A stretch of DNA of 64,000 nt from Eumeta japonica (GCA_005406025.1 BGZK01001310.1:108281-172280); one strand, 5' to 3'; numbered from the stretch's first letter, positions 14,247-25,540 are shown. A program made the numbers and translations. The notes: generated by a model not told the origin, from the letters alone.

Positions 14247-16403
14247 CCTTTTATAATAGAATAAAAAAAAAACTATAGGTATCGATACACAGTAACTATG
14301 CATTCACGTATTCAGCGAGTGTCAATTTTATACCGGATTTTGAAACGAACCGGAACGAAGCGAACTATAGACTTCTAGATTTTCCTGTAATCTATAAGTA
14401 AAGAACTATTTTCTGTATTTCTTTTCAAAATTTAGGAGCAACAGTTTAGGAGATAAGCGAGGATAGGTTAATTTTAATTTATTTTCTTAAATAATCATAA
14501 AACTATTTACTTTAAAATTATAAAAGAAAAAATATATATTCGACATTCTATACAACGAGCGCTTATATTGATAAGCCAAATAATACAGCTTAAAAAACTC
14601 TTTTTCTAATTTTCTTATTTACCTTTAAAAATAACCTTCATATTTAAAATTCATGTATTTACGCCAAATATCCGTACCCAATATACGTACCAAATGTCAA
14701 GTAAACCGTCCAACAGATTTAGAACAAATTGCCTGAAACAGACGGACAGACAAACACATGAATGCTCTTAAAAAGATTCGTTTTTTTTTCATTTTGATGT
14801 ACGGAATTCAAAAAATAGAAATTTAATTTATTAATTAGAAAATATTTAATTGATTAATTAGAAAAGAACTGTAAGTTAAAGTCGGTGGCAGTCTCGTGTA
14901 TGAATTCGGAATACCTACTTATGAATCGTCAATGTCTTTTGAAAATCAATTTTCAAAGGAACCAGTGAAGAAATTGAGTGTAAGTATCATAAATGAATGT
15001 AAGTGTATTGAAAAAGATATGTGAACTTATCGATATCGCATATTGTATTTTGGGTCATATGCGTTTATATGAATTGATCCTTAAAGTGATAAAAGTATAA
15101 AAGAAGTTGAAAATGAAAATTCTGAAATATTTGGAATATGAGATATGTTACGTCGTATAGGTAGTTATCTAAATATAAATGTGCATGTATGAAAATCTCG
15201 TAACTCTCATTTTATAAATTATATTCTCAATAATGTAAATATTTGTATTTAATTTTATTGCTGACATTGCAGAGTTAAGCGTAAACAACAAAATACGATG
15301 CTTCATTCATTTCTAAAAAAAATCTAAAATAAAAAATAAGTAGGCACATTTTTTACATAACAAAATTTCCTAAAAATAGAAAATTTAGTTGAGCCGAATG
15401 GAATTTGTATTTAAGGATAACACTTGCTTATGCAAATCAAATAATGTGTAAAGTATAAACTCTAAAATAATTTTTTTTGAAAATGACTGGTGTTTAATTT
15501 TCTGCGAATAAATGTAAAAATACATCGTAAAATTCTGTTAGAATAATCTTAAAATCCATAAAGTACAACTTTGAAAAATTTTTTTTTTGATTTATTCATC
15601 TGAAATAAAAACGTCTTTAATGAGTGAAAAAAAGAAAAAAGTAACTTGATAAATGGATCGGCAAAACCTAGTGTCATATATATAGCATATGCTGGTCTAA
15701 TGCCTGCATAAATTTTATTTTTACTGTTTTATCAAATATTTAGCGGTTGTTTTTTTTCCTTGAGTCTATTTGATAATGAAGTATATACAGAACGTGCGGA
15801 AATTATAGATGGCATCAAAAAAAGCAACGTATTAGAATTTAGAGTTGCATTATTATTGTCTTTTATGATTTTGTACTCGTATTCATTGTTTTATTCAATA
15901 AAACGATTTCACTTAATTAAATGAAATTAATTGAAAATAGTTAAATAGTAAACCAAATAAATTCTTACACCATTTTTGCGAATCAACTATCCAGCGAAAT
16001 GAATCCAAAATAGATAATTATAAATTAAAAACACGTGTAAAACATTTATACATACAATTTTTTATTAATTTTGTAAACGGAAACCGAATTTTAATTCATT
16101 AAAAAAATCTAGTTTAGTTTGATGTTTAGGCAATAAATTGCATGAATAATTTGTATAATGATTTTTTAGTTACACATTGTAATTATGTTACTATAAATTA
16201 AAATTTACTTACAGACTATTTTTGACATTTTTAGGTCGCAGTAGAAAACACGGCCATATCACGAACGCTAAGGTCGACGACGCCAAATAAAACAGGACGA
16301 TTTTCCAATAAAAGCTAATAATATTCGGTTTAGTGGATGTAATCTTCACATATAAATATATCGCTATAAATGATATTATTAATGTAAATATTTTTGCCAA
16401 CAT
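705..16403 (-). CDS. Agpat1: 1-acyl-sn-glycerol-3-phosphate acyltransferase (AGPAT1-like), five coding exons
   Basis: Joined coding exons are 16403-16213, 8672-8539, 6438-6257, 2607-2439 and 877-705 (191+134+182+169+173 = 849 nt, 282 aa plus stop). The family acylates lysophosphatidic acid at sn-2 to make phosphatidic acid in glycerolipid synthesis, at the ER membrane. Seen directly: a hydrophobic N-terminus (residues 1-55) with membrane segments; NHQSAID, the NHX4D catalytic block I (about residues 100-106); FIDR, block II (about 145); FPEGTR, block III (about 175); and VPVIPV, block IV (about 203). Donors are GTAAGT, GTGAGT, GTAAGT and GTAATA; all acceptors are AG after a T-rich tract, and all phases match (2, 1, 0, 1). 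Length fits the 270-290 aa usual for AGPAT1/2. The first ATG is assumed as start because it opens the exon ORF; an in-frame TTG lies 12 nt upstream. An untranslated exon further upstream cannot be excluded. Subtype 1 rather than 2 is inference. Confidence 0.93.
1196..1284. repeat. CA/TG microsatellite
   Basis: Impure CA run with CG and TA interruptions, followed by TATG units. It sits in Agpat1 intron 4 and should be polymorphic. Confidence 0.9.
2219..2400. repeat. Fold-back MITE in Agpat1 intron 4
   Basis: Left arm 2219-2290 (CGTCTATTCCACC...TTGCATTCCA) and right arm about 2329-2400 (GGAATGCAAA...GGAGGTGG) are imperfect inverted repeats of about 72 bp around a 38-nt loop. This is hairpin-type MITE structure. 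Family unknown. Confidence 0.6.
2439..2607 (-). CDS. Agpat1: Agpat1 coding exon 4 (blocks III and IV)
   Basis: Acceptor CTTTTTCAG, donor GTAATA (a weak donor; complement of 2433-2438). It opens with TKIWLFPEGTRNKDF, the substrate-binding FPEGTR block III, and continues to FKKGAFTIAVAAQVPVIPVV, block IV. A fold-back MITE ends 32 nt beyond the donor. Confidence 0.94.
3330..3980. repeat. Satellite-like repeat related to the 44-kb array
   Basis: Repeats the motif GTGAGAATTATTAAGAACYCTTAT at intervals (about 3348, 3628, 3956). The stretch 3681-3785 (TTAGTACAGAGAG..AGAGTGGCTTATGATTTTG...ACACCCTTATAA) matches 44448-44560 closely over more than 90 bp. No coding frame is preserved. Confidence 0.65.
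5555..6218. mobile_element. pogo/Tigger-type non-autonomous DNA transposon (664 bp)
   Basis: Ends are CAGTTGAACCTCGATAA and, inverted, CAGTAGAACCTCGATAAC, flanked by TA target duplications at 5553-5554 and 6219-6220. The GAACCTCGATAA terminus is the pogo/Tigger type. Subterminal direct repeats of TTAAGTTATAGAGGTTTT occur at both ends. No transposase ORF remains, so mobility would have depended on a relative. Confidence 0.85.
6257..6438 (-). CDS. Agpat1: Agpat1 coding exon 3 (block II)
   Basis: Acceptor TTTTAG, donor GTAAGT (complement of 6251-6256). It reads MFNIWHVMGK... through FYVWPFGLAAYLAGVVFIDR to VMIKNK. The FIDR tetrapeptide is the block II arginine region that helps bind the acyl acceptor phosphate in this family. 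A pogo-type MITE ends 32 nt beyond the donor inside the following intron. Confidence 0.92.
6621..6659. repeat. Perfect 18-bp hairpin with 3-nt loop
   Basis: Arms 6621-6638 (GCACAAAAATGCACCAGT) and 6642-6659 are exact reverse complements around TGG. It abuts the LINE/SINE tail in Agpat1 intron 2. Confidence 0.95.
6660..6860 (+). mobile_element. 3' tail of a lepidopteran LINE/SINE
   Basis: GC-richer stretch ending ATTAGTGACTTCTCTGGAGTTG then TCTATGGGCGGCAATGACTATC. This resembles, from memory, the 3' end shared by many lepidopteran retroposons (ATGGGCGGCGGTGATYRCTTACC). A second related tail lies at 41445-41468. The ORF across it is incidental. Confidence 0.5.
8539..8672 (-). CDS. Agpat1: Agpat1 coding exon 2 (block I, NHX4D)
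   Basis: Begins after a TTTTGTTCTAG acceptor and ends at a GTGAGT donor (complement of 8533-8538), entering in phase 2 and leaving in phase 1. It reads VGAQILKHVTKVIEV... and ends NHQSAIDVL. The His and Asp of NHQSAID are the catalytic pair of the glycerolipid acyltransferase family. Confidence 0.93.
9285..9480 (+). mobile_element. RTE-like LINE 3'-tail fragment
   Basis: Contains GTGTCTATGTCCCGAAAAGGG...ACAAATTTCAAGTCAACGGGACCTATAGTTTCAGAGATCTCATGATGAGTCA, phrasing typical of lepidopteran RTE-type 3' UTRs. No coding part is present. Confidence 0.5.
10847..11038 (-). pseudogene. Duplicated alternative first exon of Agpat1, out of frame by one base
   Basis: An ATG-initiated ORF (MWDKVIYI...) runs in one frame to the T7 run (complement of 10930-10936), after which homology continues in another frame (FYLSSS...NPKNVKNS). 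It stops at a perfect GTAAGT donor (10841-10846). Discounting one T, the exon is 191 nt and aligns without gaps to the 63 residues of exon 1. By hand I count 26 identities, including all of PKNVKNS, and the same phase-2 end. As written, the ATG frame enters exon 2 in the wrong phase and hits a stop within about 28 codons. Either this is a decayed alternative first exon, or the T7 run is a homopolymer sequencing error and the exon is a working mutually exclusive one with its own promoter. Confidence 0.8.
11893..11941. repeat. Imperfect 20-bp inverted repeat
   Basis: Arms 11893-11912 (TTGATTTATATTTTTGCGAT) and 11922-11941 pair with one mismatch around a 9-nt loop. Confidence 0.85.
13598..14243 (+). 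mobile_element. Non-LTR retrotransposon 3' end (reverse-transcriptase family), decayed
   Basis: Across broken frames it reads IEQVKDSVYLGSLFTNDGK, NAVK-RSLRNMCGVSLKNR, then a CGLKENMVTQVEKGMMRW block, NESRVTK-IYRSNVYGGKVGKS and STRNRRACM-like residues. This is the C-terminal part of the endonuclease-RT polyprotein of a LINE family common in Lepidoptera. It ends near 14195 (GGGAAATAGACGTGAGCATGGATATA) and passes into a TA microsatellite (14201-14243) that may be the element's tail. Stops and frameshifts make it dead. A minus-strand copy of the same family lies at 30295-32095. Confidence 0.8.
16213..16403 (-). CDS. Agpat1: Agpat1 coding exon 1 (functional first exon)
   Basis: Encodes 63 residues beginning MLAKIFTL and ending RPKNVKNS, almost wholly hydrophobic: an N-terminal membrane anchor before the soluble acyltransferase core. 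It ends in phase 2 at a perfect GTAAGT donor (complement of 16207-16212). Joining to 8672 restores a leucine codon and an open frame. A TCAGTG lies a few bases before the ATG and resembles the arthropod initiator, but it is too close to the ATG to be trusted as a start site. Confidence 0.9.
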
Positions 16404-16538
16404 TTTCACTGACAAAAACGATAAATGCTATACCAATTATCACATTAAAACGTCACGTTACTCATCGCAGAACGAGACGAATTACGCGACGATTTTACAC
16501 AGTAAAAATCAATAATTGAGCATTTACGCAGCGATATT

Positions 16539-16598
16539 GAATCTATCGACGCACCTATTGGGTCGAATCTATCGACGCACCTATTGGGTCGAATCTAT
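16539..16598. repeat. 26-bp tandem duplication upstream of Agpat1 exon 1
   Basis: GAATCTATCGACGCACCTATTGGGTC occurs twice without a mismatch (16539-16564, 16565-16590), followed by a partial third copy (GAATCTAT). It lies 136-195 nt upstream of the Agpat1 ATG on the minus strand, in the likely promoter or 5' UTR. Confidence 0.9.
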
Positions 16599-16599
16599 T

Positions 16600-18360
16600 A
16601 CATGCGTCGGTTTATCGTTAAAGACGATTAGTCGTAGAAACAGATAAACAAAGATAAGACTGAAGCTGTTATGTTCTGTGGTGGGAGGACATTTAGACAG
16701 TTCTGTATCATCATTTTATTGCATAATCTATATTTCACGAGTTAGACGCTCTACAGTCAAACACCTTGAAAATGCTCTTTTTTAGTGATTCGCTCGTGGT
16801 AGGGACACGAGCAGTACCGATATGATAGCGTTATCAGGCAATATAGTCTTTGAGTGCAGTTAGCAATTCAGATAGTATAAGTGTGATATGAAGTCGTCCT
16901 AATTCAGTTCGCATTTATTATGTATTATGCACTCTGAAATATTGAAGCGATAGTTATAAGTAGCACGTCTGACTTCGAAAACAGCTCTCGTTTTTAAAAT
17001 ATACATGTAGTTAATGTCTGCAAGCTAAATTAACTACATGTAATAATTCTTAATTAAGTTTTCGAAGGTAATAAAATGTAAATATAAATCATTTTCCTAG
17101 CCAGATAAACTGTGAAATCAAAATTTAATACCAGAGCGGGTCGCATTTTTTATTTCTTTTCGATTCTTCTATCAGTTTCACTTTCAATAATATTTGCGAT
17201 GTTTAATTTACGGAAATAAATTTTTGATGTAGTATATAAAGATCAAAACCCCTACGAACAGATATAAAAAAACAGACCAGATGTGCTTCGGAGTTTTAGT
17301 AATCTGTATTAAAATTATATTTGCCAGATGCAATTTAACTTTTATTGTATGATAACACAGATATTGTGAAACATAATGGTTGTTTATATGACTAGCTAGG
17401 AATATGACGAATCACCTTATGGGGTATGACTTGGGCATAATTGAGACGAGTGAACATGGCGCCCTAGCACTAGAGTTAGACTCGCGGCTAGGGAAGTAAT
17501 AAAACCTGTGGTATTCATGTGAAATAGCACAACCTGAGAAAAGTTTTCTAAGTACGCCATATAGGATTCAAAATAGTTTCAAACTTCACTTACTGAAAAA
17601 CAGACAATTGTAAATGTCTTACTTATAAAAATATTAATTACGCTGACTAACGTATGGATATTAATAAGTATCGTGAAATAGTATGAAATTAATGTACATA
17701 GTGAAATAATATTTTTTTAAATATTCTCAAATGTGTAATATTAAATAAAATAATATGCACATATTACCTACATACACATATTTAGATTTTCAATTAACTG
17801 AAATTTTATATGTAATTCGGGGCTAAACTAAATAATTTTCATCCAAAACAGATAAGTATTCGATATCCATGTAGTGAAGTCGGGGCTAATAAAAAACATT
17901 ACAAGGCCATCTCACGACAACATGTTCTGTACTAAGTATAACTGTGAATAGCGAGTTTCTAAGTGTTATACATTATTTCATATTTTTACAAGGACATAAA
18001 ATGGGCGAGGATTTCAGATATATTATGGTAATGTGGACTGGCGCTACAGTACACTGGCGCTCTGTATTTTATATCATTCCGAGTTACTGGCAATCGAGGA
18101 GCAAAGCTGGGCGAAAGCCAAAATTGCTCTCGGTGTTTCTCGTTTAACCCACTTTCATGAATAAAATCGGATTCGTGATTTCTGCGCGTTCACGTACCAT
18201 GAACATTTTTACATTCAACCTTCTATAACTAAACGGAATCGAGCTACACCGTTTAAATAGTGACTCGCGTTTCGATTTCGTTAAAATGTACGTGTACGCC
18301 AAATCGAAGTAGTCGTCCACATTGCACGACTTATTACTATTGATGCCGCAAATCAATTAA
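16600..18360. other. Intergenic AT-rich sequence
   Basis: A fold-back around 16976-17062 has perfect 14-bp arms (TACATGTAGTTAAT) and outer CGAAAAC/GTTTTCG. No gene seen. Confidence 0.5.
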
Positions 18361-18364
18361 TGAA

Positions 18365-18560
18365 ATATTCCGTTGATGGGCTGTTTACGCGGCCGTTCGT
18401 GCACCGACGCTCAGAGGGATGGCTCCCATTATAAACGGCTGCGTTATCGCCCCGTCCGCTCGGCGCGACCCGCGGCGGGCGTGTGCGGTTTTGCTAACTC
18501 GGCGTACGTGCTTATAAAAATCTGAGAAAAAATACACTCATCGCCGCGGGCACTGCTGGG
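18365..18560. promoter_or_regulatory. GC-rich island with a TATA-like box
   Basis: GC- and CpG-rich block (GCGGCCGTTCGTGC..., CGGCGCGACCCGCGGCGGGCG) in AT-rich DNA. It contains TTATAAACGGCT (18429-18440), shared with the 27.4-kb island, and TATAAAAA (18513-18520). No ORF of note. Probably a conserved cis-regulatory element or promoter; function inferred only from composition. Confidence 0.4.
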
Positions 18561-21500
18561 ACTTTTACAGTTAAGTATATATTGAAATTATCATATTTCA
18601 TATCCATTTTAATATATAAGGAAGTAAAACTTTATATTTTTTTTTTTGTGAAACAATATCAGTAAGCTTCATTATTTAGTCTTTTTTTATACTGAATAAT
18701 ATGATTTTGTCTCTGGTTTTGATGTTCTTAAATTGAGAGAGACAGTATAATCATGATTAAGAAAGATATTGCTTAAATGAAACGTAACAAAATCGATTCT
18801 ATATCTACGTCGGCGGTATATCTTGTAGACCGTACTTCCATTTTAGATATAAATACATCTGTGAGGGCAATAGAATATTGTACATAAAATTGTAAAAGGT
18901 GATAGAATTAAATGAATGATTGGTCAGTGGTGGTCATGGCCGCCTGCGAGGAGAAGACATAGGGCTCATGTCAGGCCTTTACATCTTATAGGATTATTCT
19001 AATTTTCATACAGATTAAAATATTAGTTATAATTTTTCCTTAGAAGTAAAAAAAAAATTGCAAAACGAAAAAATTATATGACTTTTTACATGTCAATCTC
19101 ATGGCAGGAATTGGGCTAGCTTAGTAATTGTAATTAAGTATTCTCTTCGTATAAACGACCGGTGCTTAGTATATACAGGCCGCATGACTAGAGTCTACTC
19201 TACCGTCTACGGTTGAAAGAAAAAAAAAAATAAACTAGGCAACGGTTTACCTTGCAGGCCAGCCACTTTTTAAGCCCGAAAAGCAAACGTTATTGCTCAC
19301 ATTTTAGAGCCCAAAACTATTAGAATTATCTTTCAAATTATTAAAAATAAAAAAGTGCTGTATTTGTCATTTTAAAAATATTTTGTCAAATATATCTTTT
19401 GAATGAATTGACATATGTCGGTTTAAAGATTATTTATAACAAATTTCCTTTTACAATTTCTTTAAGTTCCCAAATCAACGTAATCGATTGATTACGTCAT
19501 ATTTAAAAAAAAAAAATTAAGGTCAATCAAATCCTTTCGATTGCGGTAAACTTAATCTCGATCGGTTGATTATGAGTTCAAAAGATATTTAAGGTTAATA
19601 TCTTATAAGGGGTTACTACACACTCATACGGTCATTGCTGTGAAAACTTCCTACAACTTCAAAAGAGTCAAAATCTGATGAAATCATGATTTTCGAAAAT
19701 CAGAATGAAAACAGTAACTTCCTTAATTAAAAAAAAATATACGGTAGATAAAAAAATCGTTTAATTGAATATTGTGTTTACATACTCTCATCACAGGTTA
19801 AAATAAATTTATTTATTACCAGTTCTGAAACACAAGAGGGAAAAGAATCAGCAACAAGAAACTCGTTTCTACGTATTTTATTTTAAGTCACAAACTAAAA
19901 ACTATTGCTGCGATGTCAAAGCATTATCATTATTTAAATATTTGATAATAGGTTTTTTACATGACCTGGGCTTCGAAATATTGTTTGAATTCGTAGTTAT
20001 TTAATTTTATCAATTCCTTGAAAATCCCATCGAATTTATTTTCATGAATGCCTTTTAATTTCTATTTATTTTAAATAAGACGAAGATCTATTTTTTTATC
20101 AAATTATTTTAGTATATTAAAAACAGAAATGAACCAAATACAGATTCTCGAGGAACCCGCGTTTTCACAGTAGTTCCTTTTGACTGAACTCTATTGATAA
20201 CTATTTGTATTTCATTATAAGAAGTAAGATTTTATTAATTCATTTGAAGTACTTTACACCATTGTATGTCGATTCCAATAATAATGTTTTTTGATCGACG
20301 TAAATGTTAAGGCGCGAGAGATATTCACGGCATATAATAAATTTTCCCATAGACCAAACATATGTATATTTTAAAAACAAAACGTCAGTGCTTGGTGGAT
20401 TTTCCTTTACGAAACCGAAATATTTTGCATGCAAAAAATTGTGAGATCTAAAGTATGAAATATTTGATCAACAACGTACGATCTATTTTAAATCTTTATA
20501 CGCAATGCGGGTTAAAGTGACATCGATTTGTATTAGTGACGTCGTTCTTATCATATGATTTAGAGATAAATGTGCCTGCTGCTGTACGTTCATTAAGTTC
20601 AGCTGATAACTATGCTGTGATGTGGATTACAGGACTTGTTACTTTTACCAATAGCCCTCTAAATCCCCGCTTTTTTTCATTTTTAATTAATAGGATAATA
20701 TCGGGGATTTGGACATCAAAAAGTTAGATGTTAAATTATCAAATAGTGCAACGTTTCGTTTGTTTATTTTCAAGTACTGTGATTGAATCATCATGCAACT
20801 GACATGTGTTCTTTGAATTCTTTGTCGTTATTTCTGTTTTGGTTGAAAGGGGCTTCATTCGTAATTTGTAATAGTAAAGACTATTTGAGATATTTATATG
20901 TGATTGTTAATGACACTTGTCTTATTACGTGTTAACTTGCTGACATAAACTCAAGTATTGTAACAAGGATGTTAACAGCAAGTATTGTGTGATGAAGTTG
21001 AAAAATAAACCAATGAAACGTTGCACTGTTAGATGAAACGTCTAATTTTTTGATGTCCAAGTCGCCGATAAATTCAACATTGAACATGAACGAGATATAA
21101 TGTTTTTATTCATTTTTAATACTAAAAAAAAATAATAATCTTATGAGTATTCATTTTGGATATGTTAATTCAATCTTTGCGAGAGGTATGTTTTCTCTTA
21201 AGAAAGTTTTAGCGTTAAGAGGAGAAGCGCTCGAGTTCTTTCTTGGTAGATCATAGAGTTTAATATGGTTTTTTTGAAGTCTTTCACATGTATATCTTTA
21301 AGTTATTTGCACATTTCATTTTTACGGTTGTATTAGCAATTGGTTATCTATTTTAAGTTATTGGAAAAGTTTTGCATTTAATTTTATATTTATTCGAAAA
21401 AGGCGATTTGCCTAATCTGATTTCGTTGAAGAAGTTCCCCGAGGATTATTAAATTGCTTTTGGTGTTTTGATGTTGGTAATTAATTAGTTTGTTGATAAT

Positions 21501-23270
21501 TAATCAATTCAGAATCTGATAAACTTGAAGCTAAGTTTGATCTCATCGGCCAAATTGATATAAGTCAATTCTGTATATACAATGTTGTTCTGTTTTCTTT
21601 CTTTCAAAACATATTTACATATCTTTTACAATCAATTAGACGTAACGTGATATCTATGATCCATTTGTACAAATTAAAAATACGCACAGTCGAATATGGA
21701 ATATCCTACTTATTTTGAAATCGGTTAAAAATAGATATTGTTTCTTATGTGTTGTACGATGTAACGTAGACAGAAACATAATATTTATATTTATACTTAA
21801 ACATAAATCAAAAATATATGACCGAGTCGAGGATTGTCTTTTGGATGCCTTATCTCAAGGTCACACGCACGTAATGTAATACTTAATCGTTATATAATAC
21901 AATAAAATGACAACACAAGGCCCTAAAAAGATCATAGGGCTGTAAAGATTAAAAAACGATTTTTCATTGAATTGAATTAATAGCAATCCATTGATTATCA
22001 TATGAAAGAAATAAAATTTCGTGATATTGGATCAAATAAACCTTATAATGTATAATTTTTTCTTAAACACGAGTACGACGGTTAAAAACTTTAAATAAAA
22101 AGAACGTCAATTGATATACTGGAAGTTTAGCAAGCTTGGTAAGTCACCAAATAAAATAAATATTTATACCTTCGAAGTTTAGAATTACTTGTGAATTTAC
22201 GATTTAATTTCCTTCAGATATATAAGTGGATTCGGGCCCCCAGTAACGACCCAAGTATAACTATAAATCATTAAGCCATAATTCCAAACACCTCAAGAGA
22301 GATAGAAACTTGAAACTGAATTAGATTTGACCCTCGCTGAAATATACTATTAGAAGTTTCATAAAGTTGCGTTATTGTTATATCTTTGACTGCGTATATT
22401 ACGTATAGGAATAACAATAACATACATTTTATAACATATATTTCATATATACAGACGTTACAATTTCTATGAATATATAAAATATTTATGTGTTCATATA
22501 AATAATATGAAAGTCTTTTATGATGAAAGTTGTTCAAAATGCGTTTTTTTTTGGTTTTGCGAAAAATTGAGAAAGTGAATGTAAGCTTACAAACATTGAT
22601 GCATAGAAGGTTTCAATTAACATAATTCGCAGGGCATATGTACGTTAATCAGTTAATTTTTCACTTATTGCTTTAAGTATTAAAGGAGAGTCAAAAAACA
22701 ATATAAGAAATGGAAGGAGCGGCCTATTCTAAGCCGAGAGGCGCACCCCCGCTAAACATAATATTGTCACAGCTGTTGTATTTTTGTATGCATTGCATTT
22801 ATAATCGTAAATACTTATTACATTATTAATAAGGTATTTTTCTTTAATACCTATCTTGAAGCCATTTTATTTATTACGTAGTAAATGTTATTTCTCGCGA
22901 GGTAGAAGTTTTTCTAATAACCCCCTTATAATTAGATACGAATAAAAATGTGCGCACTTTCTTAAAAATATTTATTTGAAAATTATTTAGAATAATCTTT
23001 ATTTAAATTCCTTGAAATTACTACTTTCAAGACGTATTTCAATAATCGATATTGATCCTGAATGAAGTAAAAAAAAAACATATTCTAATCTGCATACTTT
23101 ATTTATCGTTATCGCGCGCATATCGTTAATTATTCTCACAAATAATAAATAATCGGTCGATAAGATAATTACAATGTATCGGGGAAATTGATATTGATGC
23201 GGTTGTCCGATACTTCCTCGCAACTGAAGTGTGAAATGTATAATACATATCAAACGGATTGGTAAAATTC
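18561..23270. other. Intergenic AT-rich desert
   Basis: No credible coding or RNA gene recognised. Short ORFs here lack homology I recognise and have AT-driven composition. Confidence 0.5.
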
Positions 23271-23279
23271 CTCATATTA

Positions 23280-23400
23280 CGGGTAGGGAGATTAATTAGG
23301 GGCGACAGGGCCTCATATCCTCGGCCGCAATCCCCTAGATTGCTATATCCTGTGTCCGTATGTAGAACGACGTGTTTAATTGTCTCGCAACTTTTAGTTT
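23280..23400. promoter_or_regulatory. Small GC-richer island
   Basis: Contains GATTAATTAGGGG, a homeodomain-type core, and GGCCTCATATCCTCGGCCGCAATCCCC. Candidate regulatory block. Confidence 0.25.
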
Positions 23401-23559
23401 TATTGCATAGATGTTCGAAATTACATGGATGTTAATAAATTTTGGGGAGTTTATAATAATTTAGTTTAATCCTGTAATGTTTCAAACTGTTATCGTGAAG
23501 TATACCATAAATAAAATTTTAAACGTAAGAGTTGAAAGTCAAAATGGCGTATTTATAAG

Positions 23560-23880
23560 AAATCAAATAGGGAGCTGCATCGGGATCGAAACCGAGAGTA
23601 AAGTCTAGTTTTGGATTGGAATCATGAAAGGGAGCACGATTGCAACCGAGAGCAATAATAGAATTCGAACTCAGAACAGTATTGGAAACGGGAATGGAAT
23701 CATAAGCAAGAAAGACACGGAACCATGTGTGGTACGGAGATGGGAACCGAGGGCTGAAACTGGTGTTGGATGAATCTAGAGTCGGAAGTACCAAAATAGC
23801 AACGGAACGGAATAAAAGTCAAATTGAATCGGAACCGAGAGCGAAACGGCGTTCCGAATAGAAACTGAAATCTAGTTTAA
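23560..23880 (+). repeat. Degenerate purine-rich (GGAAYCGARA) repeat, locus 1
   Basis: About 320 bp made of variants of GGAAYCGAGAGC, GGGATCGAAACCGAGAG and GGAACCGAG, with no fixed period. The same vocabulary recurs at 56500-56700 on the same strand and at 52890-53035 on the other. Confidence 0.65.
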
Positions 23881-23999
23881 GATGGTACACATAAAAATCT
23901 CAATGAACCCGTTCTATATTCAGGCGGGCAAAACCACGGATAAAAGCAAACATCGTAATTACTGTCACCGGAATACTGTTTAGTCGTAGATGCGGATCT

Positions 24000-24500
24000 C
24001 GTCCGTTTCCCGCCGTCGTTCATTCCGAAATTTCCAAGTAAAGGCGCACCGGCGCCTCGACCTAGTCGAACAATTACCATGAGACCTTACAGCTCCAGCT
24101 AAGCGAAGGCTCCGACAAGCGAGGCCGAGTCGCGCCCGCGCACCGGCGGCGAGGCCGGCGCGGGCGGCGGCCGCGATGATCCGTCTCGAGTCGCGAGCCG
24201 CTACGGGCGGACAAAAGGCGGCGGGCGGTTTTCGCCCGGAAATATTAATGACCGAGATATTCGACGGCGTTCGTCCGACGGGCCTCCGACTATGGATTAC
24301 ACCAGTCATCGCTTTCCCGTCGAGCACGTATTAGACGGAGCCGGCGCGCGACGGGATTCGAAGAGCTTTCGCATCCTGAATAATTGCACGCTAACGTTTA
24401 GGCGAAGCTCTTTGTGCATCGCCGATGAGTCCACGGGCGAGTCGAGCGGTCGTGTACGAGTGTGTTACGTGATTGGCGTGAGTGAGTCGATGCGAAAATC
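24000..24500. promoter_or_regulatory. Large GC-rich island
   Basis: The densest CpG stretch in the window, including CGCGCACCGGCGGCGAGGCC and a GGCCGC-rich core at 24130-24190. It contains AATATTAATGACCGAGATATTCGACGG. Overlapping ORFs exist on both strands but none resembles a known domain. More like a CpG-rich conserved non-coding element than a gene. Confidence 0.4.
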
Positions 24501-25239
24501 CTCTGCTCCGGTTTAACATTTTCGCATCGTAATTTTATATTATGTAACATTATTATATTTAAAATAACCGTTGGTTAAATTTATTGTATTTTTAGTAAAT
24601 CAATAGCGTATATTAAGGTAGTGTAGATTTCGAACCCACGATTATACCAACATCTGTAAACGAACATTCCAAATTTATGGGTTGTTTTTGTGTGATACGT
24701 TTATAAGACTGATCTAATAAAATTACGAAGGACAAATCCTTATAATTGCAAGCCATAAGTGACATGATAATGTATCATTATTTACTGAATGTCGAAATGT
24801 CGCCATAGTGATATCGGAATATACCATCACCTTGAAACGTAATAAATAAACAATAAAAGAATGTAAATGTTTCTTACTTATTATAAATAACGAAAATAAA
24901 ACACACATATAAACTATCTACCTATATCTGAAGATATTGGAAAATCGAAAAAGGTGTAAATCAGGGTAAAATTTGCATGTAGTATTAAACTTCAGATATT
25001 TTGAAAACATAACTGTTAAATATGACTACATACAAGAAATGTAGCAGAGCAATGACTTAAGATTTTACAGAAAAATGTATTAATTTTTATATACATACTA
25101 ATCTCTATTAATCTCATTTTAATTTAAGCATAGTTAACAATTTTTAGATTAATTCTAGTTGTGTTTTTTTTTGGCGATAGAGTAGGAAAAGTATTAATCA
25201 ATATTTTCTTTAATTAATAATATGAAGTAAAGCTTGCAT

Positions 25240-25540
25240 ACAAGCACAATACCAGTGTTCAGAATAGAAAGGTCTGCTTCATTGATTTGCAAGTCGAGCG
25301 CTTCAAAGCTGTCGCTTTGTACCGCCAGACGGCGCTTTGCCGAGCATCTATCGAGATTTGAACTTGTATTCTGATTTGGAATTATGTATTGCAAGCATTT
25401 TAGTTGTTGCTTTAAATGAATTTTTCATATTGTGGAATATCATCGCACTTAGAAGGTCAGAGGAGACCACGCACCTGTTCGTTTTAGGTTCGGTTTGCCG
25501 GCCGTTTTCAGGGTCAAGTCTGGCGACCCGACTTTCATAA
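25240..25540. promoter_or_regulatory. GC-richer non-repetitive block
   Basis: Includes TCGAGCGCTTCAAAGC, ACCGCCAGACGGCGC and GTTTGCCGGCCGTTTTCAGG. Compositionally distinct; function unknown. Confidence 0.25.

Larger units (their letters stand above)
8673..16212 (-). other. Agpat1 intron 1
   Basis: Contains an RTE-like tail (9285-9480), the broken duplicate first exon (10847-11038), an imperfect hairpin (11893-11941) and a retrotransposon 3' end (13598-14243). The rest (9600-10800, 11100-13500, 14250-16200) shows nothing I can identify. Confidence 0.7.

Noticed and set aside
18513..18520. TATAAAAA as a promoter of a plus-strand gene
   Set aside because: No downstream exon or donor seen, and such octamers are frequent in AT-rich DNA; kept only as a note in the island entry.
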